Notes: generated from the letters alone by a model not told the origin. A stretch of DNA of 64,000 bases from Marinobacter goseongensis (GCF_023156235.1 NZ_JAKZAI010000006.1:124001-188000); one strand, 5' to 3'; positions 43,569-53,356 are shown, counted from the first letter of the stretch. Program-made: numbers and translations.

Positions 43569-45218
43569 ATGAGCCTCCCGGAATACGCAACGGTTTACAG
43601 CAATTTCGACGCTGCCGCTCTGGAAGCGGAAATCCTGGACGGAAGCCTGGAATCCGGGCTCAACGTGTGCCACGAAATCTGCGACAAATGGGCGGATGAT
43701 CCCCAGCGGGTTGCGCTCTACTACGAGAAAGACGGCGGTGGCGACGGTGTTCTCACCTTTGCCGAGCTGAAAGCCCGATCTGCCCGCTTTGCCAGCTACC
43801 TCAAGTCCCGCGGCATCGGAAAAGGTGATCGGGTTGCGGGCCTGCTGCCCCGCAGTCCGGAGCTGCTGGTGGTCATTGCCGGCGCACTGCGTGCCGGCGC
43901 TGTGTATCAGCCACTGTTCACGGCATTCGGTTCCGGTGCCATTGAATACCGTCTGGAGCGTGCCGGCACCAAACTGGTGGTGACCGATCCGGTAAATTAC
44001 CCGAAGCTGACGGACGTGCAGAACTGCCCTCCGGTTATCTGTACCAGCGCAGCCGAAGCGGCCCCGGACATTCCGGATTTCGCCGCAACCCTGGCGGAGC
44101 AGCCAGCGGAGTTCGAACCGGTGATGATCAAAGGCACCGATCCGTTCCTGCAGATGTTTACCTCCGGCACGGTGGGCAAGGCCAAGGGTGTTGCCGTGCC
44201 TGCCCGGGCGCTGATGGCGTTCTACGTCTACATGAGATTCGCCATCGACCTGCGGGATAACGACACATACTGGAACGTGGCGGACCCGGGCTGGGCCTAC
44301 GGTCTCTACTACGCTGTTGTCGGCCCGCTGATGATGGGGCATGCCACCCATTTCAACCCGGGCGCGTTCACGCCCGAGTCTACGTACGACATGATCCGCA
44401 AATACAAGATCACCAACCTTGCCGCGGCGCCCACCGCCTATCGGCTGTTGAAAGCCAATGATCAGGTGTTGCCCGAAGGGGAAAACCTCGGCCTGCGGGT
44501 GGCCAGCAGCGCCGGTGAGCCGCTGAATCCGGAAGTGGTCAACTGGATCAGGAACCGGCATTTCTGCCCGGTCAAAGATCATTACGGCCAGACCGAGACC
44601 GGCATGACCTGTTGCAACTTCCATGGTCTGGAGCACCCGGTGCGCCAGGGCTCCATGGGGTACTCGTCGCCGGGCCACAAGGTGGTGGCGCTGAACGAGA
44701 AAAACGAGGAAGTGGGTGAGGGCGAGATCGGTCAACTGGCGGTCGATGTGAACGCCTCCCCGCTGTTCCACTTCGATGGCTACACCTGGGGTGAAAAAGA
44801 CCCGTTTGTAAAAGGCTATTACCTCACCGGGGATATGGTGATCTGCCACGGTGACGGCAGCTTCTCCTTCAGCGGGCGGGATGACGACATCATTACCACC
44901 GCCGGTTATCGGGTCGGCCCCGCGGATGTGGAAAGCACGCTGCTGGAGCATGCCGCGGTGGCCGAGTCCGGTGTGGTTGCCAAACCCGATGAGAAGCGCG
45001 GGTCGATCATCAAGGCGTACGTTGTCATCAAAGCGGGGCAGGAGCCGGCCGATGATCAGGCGCTGAAAGACGAGCTTCAGGAACTGGTGCGGCGCAGATT
45101 GTCCACCCACGCCTACCCCCGGGAAATCGAGTTTGTCGACGAGTTGCCCAAGACGCCCAGCGGCAAGATTCAGCGCTTCGTTTTGCGCAACCTTGCCAGG
45201 GATGAAACCGACGCATGA
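43569..45218 (+). CDS. AMP-dependent acyl-CoA synthetase (ANL superfamily)
   Basis: 549 residues. The AMP-binding loop is TSGTVGKAKGV (198-208), followed by HYGQTETGMTCC, GYYLTGDM and the C-terminal PKTPSGKIQRF with the catalytic Lys. It activates a carboxylic acid to acyl-CoA. The size and pattern fit the short/medium-chain (acetyl-, propionyl- or aromatic-type) ligases more than long-chain FadD. It starts the operon that continues with a thioesterase and a LIV-type ABC importer, so it probably activates the imported compound. Confidence 0.9.
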   Translation: MSLPEYATVYSNFDAAALEAEILDGSLESGLNVCHEICDKWADDPQRVALYYEKDGGGDGVLTFAELKARSARFASYLKSRGIGKGDRVAGLLPRSPELLVVIAGALRAGAVYQPLFTAFGSGAIEYRLERAGTKLVVTDPVNYPKLTDVQNCPPVICTSAAEAAPDIPDFAATLAEQPAEFEPVMIKGTDPFLQMFTSGTVGKAKGVAVPARALMAFYVYMRFAIDLRDNDTYWNVADPGWAYGLYYAVVGPLMMGHATHFNPGAFTPESTYDMIRKYKITNLAAAPTAYRLLKANDQVLPEGENLGLRVASSAGEPLNPEVVNWIRNRHFCPVKDHYGQTETGMTCCNFHGLEHPVRQGSMGYSSPGHKVVALNEKNEEVGEGEIGQLAVDVNASPLFHFDGYTWGEKDPFVKGYYLTGDMVICHGDGSFSFSGRDDDIITTAGYRVGPADVESTLLEHAAVAESGVVAKPDEKRGSIIKAYVVIKAGQEPADDQALKDELQELVRRRLSTHAYPREIEFVDELPKTPSGKIQRFVLRNLARDETDA

Positions 45219-45631
45219 GGATCACATTCGAGGAGTTGAAGGCCTTTCTGGATCAGCAGTTTCCCCAGGGAGCCGCCTACGGCACTCTGCAAAAGCTTGG
45301 AGACGGCTGGGCGGAAATGAAACTGGATGTGGACGACGGCCACTTGCGCCCTGGTGGCACCGTTGCCGGCCCGGCCATGATGGGGCTCGCGGACCTGACG
45401 CTCTACGCGGCGCTGTTGAGCAGAATTGGTCTGGTGCCCTTGGCGGTGACCACCAACCTCAACATCAACTTTCTGCGCAAGCCGGCAGCCCACAGCCCGA
45501 TCTGGGCCCGGGCCACCATGTTGAAAGTGGGGCGCACTATGGGCGTGGGTGAGGTGTTTGTTTATTCCGAGGGCATTGAGGAGCCCGTGGCCCACTCCAC
45601 CATGACTTATTCCATTCCGCCGGAGCGCTAG
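45215..45631 (+). CDS. PaaI-type hotdog thioesterase
   Basis: 138 residues of single hotdog domain. The GGTVAGPAMMGLADLTLYAAL helix with its conserved Asp/Gly pattern, and the strand NLNINFLRKPA, match PaaI family proteins, which release CoA from aberrant or excess acyl-CoA. It overlaps the acyl-CoA synthetase stop by four bases, an arrangement suited to recovering CoA during carboxylate catabolism. Confidence 0.88.
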   Translation: MRITFEELKAFLDQQFPQGAAYGTLQKLGDGWAEMKLDVDDGHLRPGGTVAGPAMMGLADLTLYAALLSRIGLVPLAVTTNLNINFLRKPAAHSPIWARATMLKVGRTMGVGEVFVYSEGIEEPVAHSTMTYSIPPER

Positions 45632-45635
45632 TCTG

Positions 45636-46424
45636 ATGCAAGACACGATGAGTGACCAGTTCGTTCTCGAAACCCGCGGCCTAGTCAAAGAGTTCAAGGG
45701 TTTCGTCGCCGTAAACGACGTGAATCTCAAAATTCAGCGTGGCCACATTCATGCCTTGATCGGGCCTAACGGCGCGGGCAAGACCACCGTTTTCAACCTG
45801 CTGACCAAATTCCTCCCTCCGACCCGTGGCAAGATCCTGTTCAACGGTAAAGACATCACCTCACTCAAATCTGCCGCCATCGCACGCAGGGGCATTGTTC
45901 GCTCCTTTCAGATTTCCGCCGTTTTTCCCCACATGACGGCGCTTGAGAATATTCGCGTGGCCCTGCAGAGCTTCGAGGGCAACAGCTTTCAGTTCTGGAA
46001 ATCCGGTGCCAGCCTCAACAAGCTCAATGAACGCTGTATGGAGCTGCTGGACAGCGTCGGCCTTGCCGATTTTGCCGACACAATCACCGTGGAATTGGCT
46101 TACGGGCGCAAGCGGGCTCTGGAGCTTGCCACCACGCTGGCGATGGAGCCGGAACTGATGCTGCTGGATGAGCCCACCCAGGGCATGGGCAGCGAAGACG
46201 TGGATCAGGTGGTGGAGCTGGTACGCAAGGCGGCGGAAGGTCGCACGGTACTGATGGTGGAACACAACCTGAGCGTGGTCAGCAAGCTGTGCGACCTGAT
46301 CACCGTGCTGGCGCAGGGGGCTGTCCTGACCGAAGGCGATTACCAGCAAGTCTCCGACGATCCACGAGTGCGTGAGGTCTACATGGGTGGCACCGCGACC
46401 ACAAAACAGGAGACAGCGGAATGA
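45636..46424 (+). CDS. livG: LIV-type ABC importer ATPase, LivG-like
   Basis: 262 residues. The Walker A is GPNGAGKTT, the signature region is ELAYGRKRALELA in place of LSGGQ as in other LivG proteins, and Walker B is MLLLDEP. An alternative ATG is five codons later. With LivF it powers a hydrophobic amino-acid-type importer. The true substrate in this operon is uncertain because it is linked to a ligase and thioesterase. Confidence 0.92.
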   Translation: MQDTMSDQFVLETRGLVKEFKGFVAVNDVNLKIQRGHIHALIGPNGAGKTTVFNLLTKFLPPTRGKILFNGKDITSLKSAAIARRGIVRSFQISAVFPHMTALENIRVALQSFEGNSFQFWKSGASLNKLNERCMELLDSVGLADFADTITVELAYGRKRALELATTLAMEPELMLLDEPTQGMGSEDVDQVVELVRKAAEGRTVLMVEHNLSVVSKLCDLITVLAQGAVLTEGDYQQVSDDPRVREVYMGGTATTKQETAE

Positions 46425-47143
46425 GCCAGGCTTCCCGCAGGGACTATGAGCAGCTTCGCATCTCGGGGTTGCATGCATTCTACGGCGAATCTCACATACT
46501 CCATGGCATCGACATGGAAGTTAAACGAGGAGAGTTGGTTACCCTGCTGGGCCGCAACGGAGCCGGCCGTAGCACAACGCTGAAAGCCATCATGAACATG
46601 GTGGGTCGCCGCACCGGGTCGATCATGATCAACGGGGAGGAGACCATGTCCTGCGCGCCTCACCACATTGCGAGGCTGGGCGTGGGGTATTGCCCCGAAC
46701 ACCGGGGCATTTTTTCCGGCCTGAATGTGATGGAAAACCTCACGCTGCCGCCGGTGGTGAGAAGCGGTGGCATGGGGCTGGAGGAGATTTTTTCTATGTT
46801 CCCGAACCTCTACGAGCGCCGCACCAGTCAGGGCTCCAAGCTCTCAGGCGGCGAGCAGCAGATGTTGGCCATGGCGCGGATCCTGAGAACCGGCGCCAAC
46901 ATGTTGCTTCTGGATGAGATTACCGAGGGCCTGGCACCGGTCATCGTGGAGAAGCTTGGCGAGGTACTGGTCAAGCTTAAAAGCAAGGGCCTGACCATTG
47001 TCCTGGTGGAACAGAATTTTCATTTCGCCGCACCCCTGGCAGACCGTCACTACGTGATGGAGCACGGCCAGATTGTGGAGGAGATCAGCGCCGAACAGCT
47101 TGAGAGCAAGCAATCGACGCTGGACAAGTACCTGGGGGTTTAA
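46421..47143 (+). CDS. livF: LIV-type ABC importer ATPase, LivF-like, with Arg in Walker A
   Basis: 240 residues overlapping the livG stop by four bases. Signature LSGGEQQMLAMAR and Walker B MLLLDEI are normal. The Walker A reads GRNGAGRST, so the usual Lys is Arg50. If the Lys is truly absent, ATP hydrolysis at one site of the LivFG pair may be weak, with LivG carrying the activity. This could be a real subfamily trait. Confidence 0.9.
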   Translation: MSQASRRDYEQLRISGLHAFYGESHILHGIDMEVKRGELVTLLGRNGAGRSTTLKAIMNMVGRRTGSIMINGEETMSCAPHHIARLGVGYCPEHRGIFSGLNVMENLTLPPVVRSGGMGLEEIFSMFPNLYERRTSQGSKLSGGEQQMLAMARILRTGANMLLLDEITEGLAPVIVEKLGEVLVKLKSKGLTIVLVEQNFHFAAPLADRHYVMEHGQIVEEISAEQLESKQSTLDKYLGV

Positions 47144-47232
47144 CCCCGGGCTCAGAAAGAAACGAGTGCAACAGATGTAAAAAAGCAACAAGAACGAATC
47201 CTGAACATCAACAGAACGACAGTAGCGGAGAC

Positions 47233-48447
47233 ATGACAATGACAAAAAAGCTTCTGACATCTGCCATCGCATCGGCCTTGCTTGTGGGCGGTGCCCAGGC
47301 TGAAATATCCGATAACACCGTCAAGATCGGTTATCTGGCGGACATGTCCGGGACATACCGGGACATCGCCGGTCCTACCGGCCAGATCGCACTCGAGATG
47401 GCTATTGAGGATTTCGGAGGTAAAGTTAACGGCGCGAACATTGAGGTGCTCAGCGCCGACGATCGCAACAACCCGGACTCGTCGTCCAGCACGGTTCGAC
47501 GCTGGCTGGAGGATGACAAGGTCGACATGGTGGCGGGACTGGTTGCCTCATCGGTCACAATTGCGGTCACCAAACTTCTGGATGGCAGTAACGCGCTCGG
47601 CCTGGTTTCGGGTTCTGCGGCATCCAGTATCAGTAACGAACATTGCACGCCAAACCACATACATTATGTGTATGACACCTACCCGCTGGCCAATGGAACC
47701 GCCAAGGCGGTTGTGCAGGAGGGCGGAAAAAGCTGGTATATCCTGACGGCTGACTACGCCTTCGGCCACGCATTGGAGGGCGATGTTACCCGGGTGGTCG
47801 AAGAGAACGGTGGGGAGGTTATCGGCACCAGCCGTCATCCGTTCCCGACATCGGATTTCTCGTCCTATATCCTGCAAGCTCAATCCTCTGGGGCTGATGT
47901 GGTTGCGCTTGCGAATGCCGGTGCCGACACCACGAATGCAATTACCACTGCCGGCGAGTTCGGCGTTACGCAAAGCGGCCAGACCATTGCGGCCTTGCTG
48001 TTGTTCCTGACCGATGTACATGCGCTTGGCGCGCGGACTGCTCAGGGTATCCAGCTCACCACAGGATGGTATTGGGATATGAATGAGGAAGCCCGCGCCT
48101 GGTCCGATCGTTACATGGAGAGGGCTGGCGTTCGCCCTACCATGGTTCATGCCGGGATCTACTCCAGCGCTATCCAGTATCTGACTGCCGTTCAGGAAAC
48201 CGGCTCCGATAGCGCCGATGTTGTCCGCAAACGCATGGTGGACACGCCAATCAATGACATGTTTGCAAGCAATGGCAGGATCCGTGAGGACGGTCGAATG
48301 GTGCATGATATGTACCTTGCCGAGGTAAAAACTCCGGAAGAATCAGAAAACGAGTGGGACCTGTACAAGATTCTTCGCACTATTCCGGCCGATGAGGCGT
48401 TCCGCCCCTTGTCCGAGAGCAAGTGCAAACTCGTGTCCGGTAACTGA
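47233..48447 (+). CDS. ABC transporter periplasmic substrate-binding protein (LivK/ANF type)
   Basis: 404 residues with a Sec signal peptide cleaved probably after AQA near residue 24. The fold-type is the peripla-BP_6 family: DNTVKIGYLADMSGTY, ASSVTIAVTKLLDGSNA and LTADYAFGHALEGDV. This family includes branched-chain amino-acid, urea, and aromatic or short-chain carboxylate binders; sequence alone does not fix the ligand. It belongs to the importer of which livGF and livHM are the other parts. Confidence 0.9.
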   Translation: MTMTKKLLTSAIASALLVGGAQAEISDNTVKIGYLADMSGTYRDIAGPTGQIALEMAIEDFGGKVNGANIEVLSADDRNNPDSSSSTVRRWLEDDKVDMVAGLVASSVTIAVTKLLDGSNALGLVSGSAASSISNEHCTPNHIHYVYDTYPLANGTAKAVVQEGGKSWYILTADYAFGHALEGDVTRVVEENGGEVIGTSRHPFPTSDFSSYILQAQSSGADVVALANAGADTTNAITTAGEFGVTQSGQTIAALLLFLTDVHALGARTAQGIQLTTGWYWDMNEEARAWSDRYMERAGVRPTMVHAGIYSSAIQYLTAVQETGSDSADVVRKRMVDTPINDMFASNGRIREDGRMVHDMYLAEVKTPEESENEWDLYKILRTIPADEAFRPLSESKCKLVSGN

Positions 48448-48549
48448 GGCACTGACTGAAGGGTCGCCTCGCAGTCCCGGCGAGGCGACCCCTGACCTGC
48501 AGAAACGCAAACCGCTGCTCGTGGCTGCGCTGCTTTTGGAGTTTGTAAC

Positions 48550-49437
48550 ATGACCGAGATTCTTGGAATCCCCACGGCCGTGCTGTCTGGCCAGTTACTG
48601 CTCGGGATCATCAACGGCTCGTTCTACGCGCTTTTGAGCCTTGGGCTGGCGGTGATCTTCGGCCTGCTCAAGATTATCAATTTTGCCCATGGCGCCATGT
48701 ACATGCTGGGCGCCATGGTCACTGTCATCATGTTCGATGTCATGGGCGTTAATTATTGGGTGGCGCTGTTCGTCGCTCCCCTGATCGTTGGTTGCTTCGG
48801 TATGGCCATCGAGTATTTCTTGCTGCGGCGAATCGGCGGTCAGGATCACATATACAGCCTGTTGCTGACCTTTGGTGTGGCTCTGATGATCCAGGGCATC
48901 CTCACCAACATCTACGGCGTGTCCGGCATGCGCTACGCCATGCCGGAAGTGTTCAGAGGCGGGTTCCGGCTGGATTTCATGTACCTTCCCTATTACCGGG
49001 CCTGGGTCATCTGTGTTGCCCTTGTGGTCTGTTTCGGTACCTGGTTTGTCATCGAGAAAACCAAACTGGGTGCGTATCTGCGGGCAGGTACCGAGGATTC
49101 ACAGCTGATGCAGGGCTTCGGTATCAACGTTCCGTTGCTGATCAGTCTCACCTACGGTTTCGGTGTCATGCTGGCCGCCTTTGCCGGCGTACTGGCTGCG
49201 CCTATCTACTCGGTTAACCCTGTGATGGGTTCCAACATTCTCATCGTGGTGTTCGCCGTGGTGGTGATTGGCGGCATGGGCTCGATTGCCGGTGCCATCA
49301 TCAGCGGGCTGCTGATGGGTGTCATCGAGGGTCTGACCAAAGTGGTGTACCCGGAATTCTCCTCTGCAGTGATCTTTCTGGTCATGGTGATTGTACTGCT
49401 GATTCGCCCTTCGGGCCTGTTCGGGAAGGAGGCGTAA
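48550..49437 (+). CDS. livH: LIV-type ABC importer permease LivH
   Basis: 295 residues with about eight membrane helices. GLAVIFGLLKIINFAHGA is the LivH signature, and VVIGGMGSIAGAIISGLLMG near the C-terminus holds the coupling helix. It forms the membrane channel with LivM. It follows the binding-protein gene by about 100 bases and precedes livM by two. Confidence 0.93.
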   Translation: MTEILGIPTAVLSGQLLLGIINGSFYALLSLGLAVIFGLLKIINFAHGAMYMLGAMVTVIMFDVMGVNYWVALFVAPLIVGCFGMAIEYFLLRRIGGQDHIYSLLLTFGVALMIQGILTNIYGVSGMRYAMPEVFRGGFRLDFMYLPYYRAWVICVALVVCFGTWFVIEKTKLGAYLRAGTEDSQLMQGFGINVPLLISLTYGFGVMLAAFAGVLAAPIYSVNPVMGSNILIVVFAVVVIGGMGSIAGAIISGLLMGVIEGLTKVVYPEFSSAVIFLVMVIVLLIRPSGLFGKEA

Positions 49438-49439
49438 TC

Positions 49440-50435
49440 ATGAGCAATTCCAAGAACCAGACTGAACTTCAGAAAACCATGCTGGGTCAGCTCAAGGCCA
49501 ACCAACGCAAAAAAATGATCCTTAATCTGGTGGTGCTGGCGTTGCTGATATTCGCCCCTGCGGTGATTTACGCCACCTTCCTGATGAAGATCCTGTGTTT
49601 TGCCCTGTTTGCGGTCGCCTTTAACCTGCTGCTCGGGTTCACCGGCCTGTTGTCCTTCGGCCATGCAGCCTTCCTGGCTGCCGGTGGCTATACCACCGGT
49701 TACCTGCTGTCGAGCTATTCAGGGCTTACCACGGAAATGGGCATCATCGCCGGTACAGCGGCAGCCACCGTGCTGGGGTTCCTGTTTGCCATCGTGGCGA
49801 TTCGCAGGCAGGGCATCTACTTTGCGATGATCACCCTGGCGTTGGCGCAGTTGCTGTACTTCGTGTTTGTTCAGGCGCCGTTCACCGGCGGTGAGGATGG
49901 GTTGCACGGGGTACCCCGTGGCCACCTGTTCGGCCTCATCGATCTGGAGAACAACGTTGCCATGTACTACTTTGTGCTGGCCGTGTTCCTTGGCGGTTAC
50001 CTGCTGGTCCGGCGCATCGTGAATTCGCCCTATGGCCAGGTGCTTAACGCCATCAAGCAGAACGAGCCCCGCGCCGTGTCGCTGGGGTACAACGTTGACC
50101 GCTACAAGATCATCGCGTTCGTGATCTCCGCAGGCCTTGCGGGCCTGGCCGGCTCCATGAAAACCGTGGTCTTCCAACTGGCTTCCCTGAACGACGCCCA
50201 CTGGCATATGTCCGGCGAGGTCATCCTGATGACCCTCCTCGGCGGAACCGGCACCCTGCTGGGGCCGGTGGTCGGTGCCACCTTTGTGGTGAATCTTGAG
50301 TATCAGCTGTCCCAGGGGCCGCTGGGAGACTGGGTAGATCCGATTCTGGGCGCGATTTTCGTGATCACCGTGATTGCTTTCCGGTCTGGCATCGTGGGTG
50401 AGGTGCAGAAATTTGTGAAAAAGAATCTCGGTTGA
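49440..50435 (+). CDS. livM: LIV-type ABC importer permease LivM
   Basis: 331 residues with about ten membrane helices. LLLGFTGLLSFGHAAFLAAGGY is the LivM signature and GGTGTLLGPVVGATFVV is the typical end block. Last gene of the operon: ligase, thioesterase, livG, livF, binding protein, livH, livM. A hairpin after the stop ends transcription from both sides. Confidence 0.93.
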   Translation: MSNSKNQTELQKTMLGQLKANQRKKMILNLVVLALLIFAPAVIYATFLMKILCFALFAVAFNLLLGFTGLLSFGHAAFLAAGGYTTGYLLSSYSGLTTEMGIIAGTAAATVLGFLFAIVAIRRQGIYFAMITLALAQLLYFVFVQAPFTGGEDGLHGVPRGHLFGLIDLENNVAMYYFVLAVFLGGYLLVRRIVNSPYGQVLNAIKQNEPRAVSLGYNVDRYKIIAFVISAGLAGLAGSMKTVVFQLASLNDAHWHMSGEVILMTLLGGTGTLLGPVVGATFVVNLEYQLSQGPLGDWVDPILGAIFVITVIAFRSGIVGEVQKFVKKNLG

Positions 50436-50456
50436 TGCGATTTGCCACGTAGAGAT

Positions 50457-50476
50457 TGGCAGCCGACTGGCTGCCA
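50457..50476. terminator. Hairpin between convergent livM and potI
   Basis: TGGCAGCC and GGCTGCCA form a perfect 8-bp stem with a four-base loop, with a short T run on the plus strand. It lies between the stops of two convergent transport operons. Confidence 0.6.
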
Positions 50477-50486
50477 GTTTCAATGC

Positions 50487-51308
50487 TCAGCTCCCTGACA
50501 TTTGTCGTTTTTCCCTGCGGCGCATCAGATACCACGCAATAAACGCGATCAGCGATACCGCCAGAATGATCAGTGCCGCCAGTGCGTTGATTTTGGGTGA
50601 CACCCCCATGCGTACCGACGAGAACACCACCATCGGCAGCGTGGTGGCGCCGGGGCCAGACACGAAGCTGGCAATCACCAGGTCATCCAGTGACAGGGTG
50701 AACGCCAGCAGCCAGCCGGATACCAGCGCCGGCGCAATGACCGGCAGGGTGATCACAAAGAACGTTTTCAGGGGTGTGCAGCCCAGATCCATGGCCGCTT
50801 CCTCAATCGAGCGGTCCACCTCGCGCAGACGAGCACTGACCACCACCGCCACATAGGCACTGCAGAAGGTGGTGTGAGCAATCCAGATGGTGGCCATGCC
50901 CCGGTCTGCCGGCCAGCCAATGGTTTGTGCCATCTGCACGAACAACAACAGCAGCGACAGCCCGGTAATCACCTCCGGCATCACCAGCGGCGCGGTGATC
51001 ATGCTGGAGAGCAACGTGCGCCCGGGCATACGCTGGAAGCGGGCCATCACGAACGCACACAGGGTACCCAGGCACACCGCCATGCTGGCGGAGTAGAAGG
51101 CAATCTGCAGGCTCATCCACACCGCTGAGAGAATCTGCTGGTCGCGGAACAGTTCGCCGTACCAGTGGGTGGAAAACCCGGCCCACACCGACACCAGCCG
51201 CGAGGCGTTGAACGAATAAACGATCAACACCAGCATCGGCAGATACAGGAACAACAGCCCCAGCACCAGCATCACTTTGGAAAAACTGAAGGTCCGTGAC
51301 TTAACCAT
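50487..51308 (-). CDS. potI: Polyamine ABC transporter permease PotI
   Basis: 273 residues with six membrane helices and the coupling segment EEAAMDLGCTPLKTFFVITLP. Order and sequence match PotI of the PotFGHI putrescine importer. The ATG used overlaps the potH stop by eight bases; the longer frame lies inside potH. Confidence 0.92.
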   Translation of the reverse strand: MVKSRTFSFSKVMLVLGLLFLYLPMLVLIVYSFNASRLVSVWAGFSTHWYGELFRDQQILSAVWMSLQIAFYSASMAVCLGTLCAFVMARFQRMPGRTLLSSMITAPLVMPEVITGLSLLLLFVQMAQTIGWPADRGMATIWIAHTTFCSAYVAVVVSARLREVDRSIEEAAMDLGCTPLKTFFVITLPVIAPALVSGWLLAFTLSLDDLVIASFVSGPGATTLPMVVFSSVRMGVSPKINALAALIILAVSLIAFIAWYLMRRREKRQMSGS

Positions 51309-52230
51309 GTTTTTCCATCTCCCGGGCCTGGAAACGGTGGAACAGGATGATCGGTACCAACAACAGCGCCAGCATGACAATGGCGAGCGACGAGGCCACC
51401 GGCCAGTCACGGTTATTGAAGAATTCTTCCCACAGCACCTTGCCGATCATCAGCGTATCGGGCCCGCCCAGCAGTTCCGGGATCACGAACTCGCCCACCG
51501 CCGGGATGAACACCAGCATGGAACCGGCGATGATGCCTGCCTTGGACAGCGGCAGGGTGATCGCCCAGAACGTGGTCAGGCTGCGACAGCCCAGATCGGA
51601 GGCCGCTTCCAGAAGGCGCACGTCCAGCTTGACCAGGTTGGTGTAGATGGGCAACACCATGAAGGGCAGGTAGGCGTAGGCAATGCCCAGCACCACCGCA
51701 AAGTTGGTGTTGAGCATTTTGAGCGGCTCGCTGATCACCCCCAGCCACAACAGCAGATTATTCAGCAGCCCCTGGTTGCCGAGGATGCCCATCCACGCGT
51801 ACACGCGGATCAGGAACGAGGTCCACGACGGCAGCATCACCATCAACAGCAGCACCAGCTGCATGCGGGCCGAGGCCCGGGCCATGGCATACGCCATCGG
51901 GTAGCCAATCAGCAAACACACCAGGGTGGCGATAAACGCGATCTTGACCGAGCCCCAGTATGCTGCGATGTACAGGCTGTCGGACAGCAGGAAGAGATAA
52001 TTGCTGAAGTTCACCACCACCGACACAGTGTTGTCGACGAAAGAGAACACCGGCTGGTAGGGCGGAATGGCCATCACCGCCGAGGAGAAGCTGATCTTTA
52101 ATACCAGCGCAAACGGCAGCAGGAAGAACAGCAACAGCCACAGGAACGGTATACCGAACACCACGCGCCGGTGGAACAGCAGGGCACGCACCCGCTCCAT
52201 GAATGGAGTGGACATCAGCTTGTTGATCAC
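51301..52230 (-). CDS. potH: Polyamine ABC transporter permease PotH
   Basis: About 309 residues. Membrane helices begin near residue 20 (RRVVFGIPFLWLLLFFLLPF) and the coupling loop is LLEAASDLGCRSLTTFWAITLP. The GTG start six bases after the potG stop has a GGAA site; an ATG five codons later is an alternative. The long N-terminal frame that reads into potG is rejected. Confidence 0.9.
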   Translation of the reverse strand: MINKLMSTPFMERVRALLFHRRVVFGIPFLWLLLFFLLPFALVLKISFSSAVMAIPPYQPVFSFVDNTVSVVVNFSNYLFLLSDSLYIAAYWGSVKIAFIATLVCLLIGYPMAYAMARASARMQLVLLLMVMLPSWTSFLIRVYAWMGILGNQGLLNNLLLWLGVISEPLKMLNTNFAVVLGIAYAYLPFMVLPIYTNLVKLDVRLLEAASDLGCRSLTTFWAITLPLSKAGIIAGSMLVFIPAVGEFVIPELLGGPDTLMIGKVLWEEFFNNRDWPVASSLAIVMLALLLVPIILFHRFQAREMEKHG

Positions 52231-52234
52231 GGCG

Positions 52235-53353
52235 TCAGTTCCACAGCAGGATAGGGCTGGAGGCTTCCCAGGACACAAACACTGTGTCGCCCCAGGTCGG
52301 CCGTTCACCGCGGCGCTCCACGTTGGCCATGGTGGCCTGCACCCGTTGACCGCTGGCCAGTTTGACGTAGTAGGAGGTGATATCGCCCAGGTAGGCGATG
52401 TTATCCACCGTGCCCTGGCTCCAGTTGGTGTCGCCCTCGGGCTTGTCGGAGGTGAGGTAGATCTTCTCCGGTCGCAGGGCCACCAGCGTGCTGGTGGTTT
52501 CGGCGGGCGTGGTCACACCCCGGTCGATGAACACCGGTGCATCCAGTGCGTTACTGGTCAGCGTGATGCTGTCCGCTTCGTCTTCCCGGATGTGCGCCTC
52601 GAAGATATTGACTGAGCCAATGAACTCCGCCGTCATGCGGCTGTTCGGGCTTTCGTAGATATCGATTGGCGATCCCACCTGGGCAATACGGCCCTGGGCC
52701 ATGATGGCGATGCGACTGGCCATGGTCATGGCCTCTTCCTGATCGTGGGTGACCATCAGGCAGGTGGCGCCCACCTGCTCCAGAATCTCCACCAGCTCCA
52801 ACTGCATCTCGGTGCGCAGTTTTTTGTCCAGCGCGCCCATGGGCTCGTCCAGCAACAGCAATTTCGGGCGCTTGGCCAGGGATCGGGCCAGTGCCACGCG
52901 CTGCTGCTGGCCACCGGACAACTGCTGGGGCTTGCGCCGGGCAAAGGACTCCATCTTGACCAGTTTCAGCATGGCTTCGACCCGGTCGCGAATCTCGCTT
53001 TTGGGGAGTTTGTCCTGCTTTAGCCCCATGGCAATGTTCTGCTCCACCGTCATGTGGGGGAACAGTGCGTAGGACTGGAACATCATGTTGGTGGGTCGCA
53101 GGTACGGGGGCAGGGCGGTAATGTCCTGGCCGTCCAGTACCACACGCCCGGCGTTGGGCGCCTCAAAGCCTGCCAGCATGCGCAGCAACGTGGATTTACC
53201 GGAGCCGGAACCACCCAGCAGGGCGAAAATCTCGCCCTTGTGGATGTCCAGGCTCACATTGTCCACGGCCAGCGTGCCGTCAAAGCTCTTGGAAATGCCC
53301 TGAATGCTGAGTAACACCTCCGCTTGCGCGGAGGTGTTGTGGCCGTTATCCAC
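52235..53353 (-). CDS. potG: Polyamine ABC transporter ATPase PotG
   Basis: 372 residues: Walker A GGSGSGKST, signature LSGGQQQRVALAR, Walker B LLLLDEPMGALDKKL, and a C-terminal TOBE domain, as in PotG/PotA. It drives uptake of putrescine or other polyamines through PotH and PotI. It follows potF by three bases. Confidence 0.94.
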   Translation of the reverse strand: MDNGHNTSAQAEVLLSIQGISKSFDGTLAVDNVSLDIHKGEIFALLGGSGSGKSTLLRMLAGFEAPNAGRVVLDGQDITALPPYLRPTNMMFQSYALFPHMTVEQNIAMGLKQDKLPKSEIRDRVEAMLKLVKMESFARRKPQQLSGGQQQRVALARSLAKRPKLLLLDEPMGALDKKLRTEMQLELVEILEQVGATCLMVTHDQEEAMTMASRIAIMAQGRIAQVGSPIDIYESPNSRMTAEFIGSVNIFEAHIREDEADSITLTSNALDAPVFIDRGVTTPAETTSTLVALRPEKIYLTSDKPEGDTNWSQGTVDNIAYLGDITSYYVKLASGQRVQATMANVERRGERPTWGDTVFVSWEASSPILLWN

Positions 53354-53356
53354 CCC

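Noticed and set aside
43488..45110. 540-codon minus-strand frame
   Set aside because: Lies wholly antisense to the acyl-CoA synthetase, whose motifs are intact; composition is His/Gln/Arg-rich as expected for an antisense of GC-rich coding DNA.
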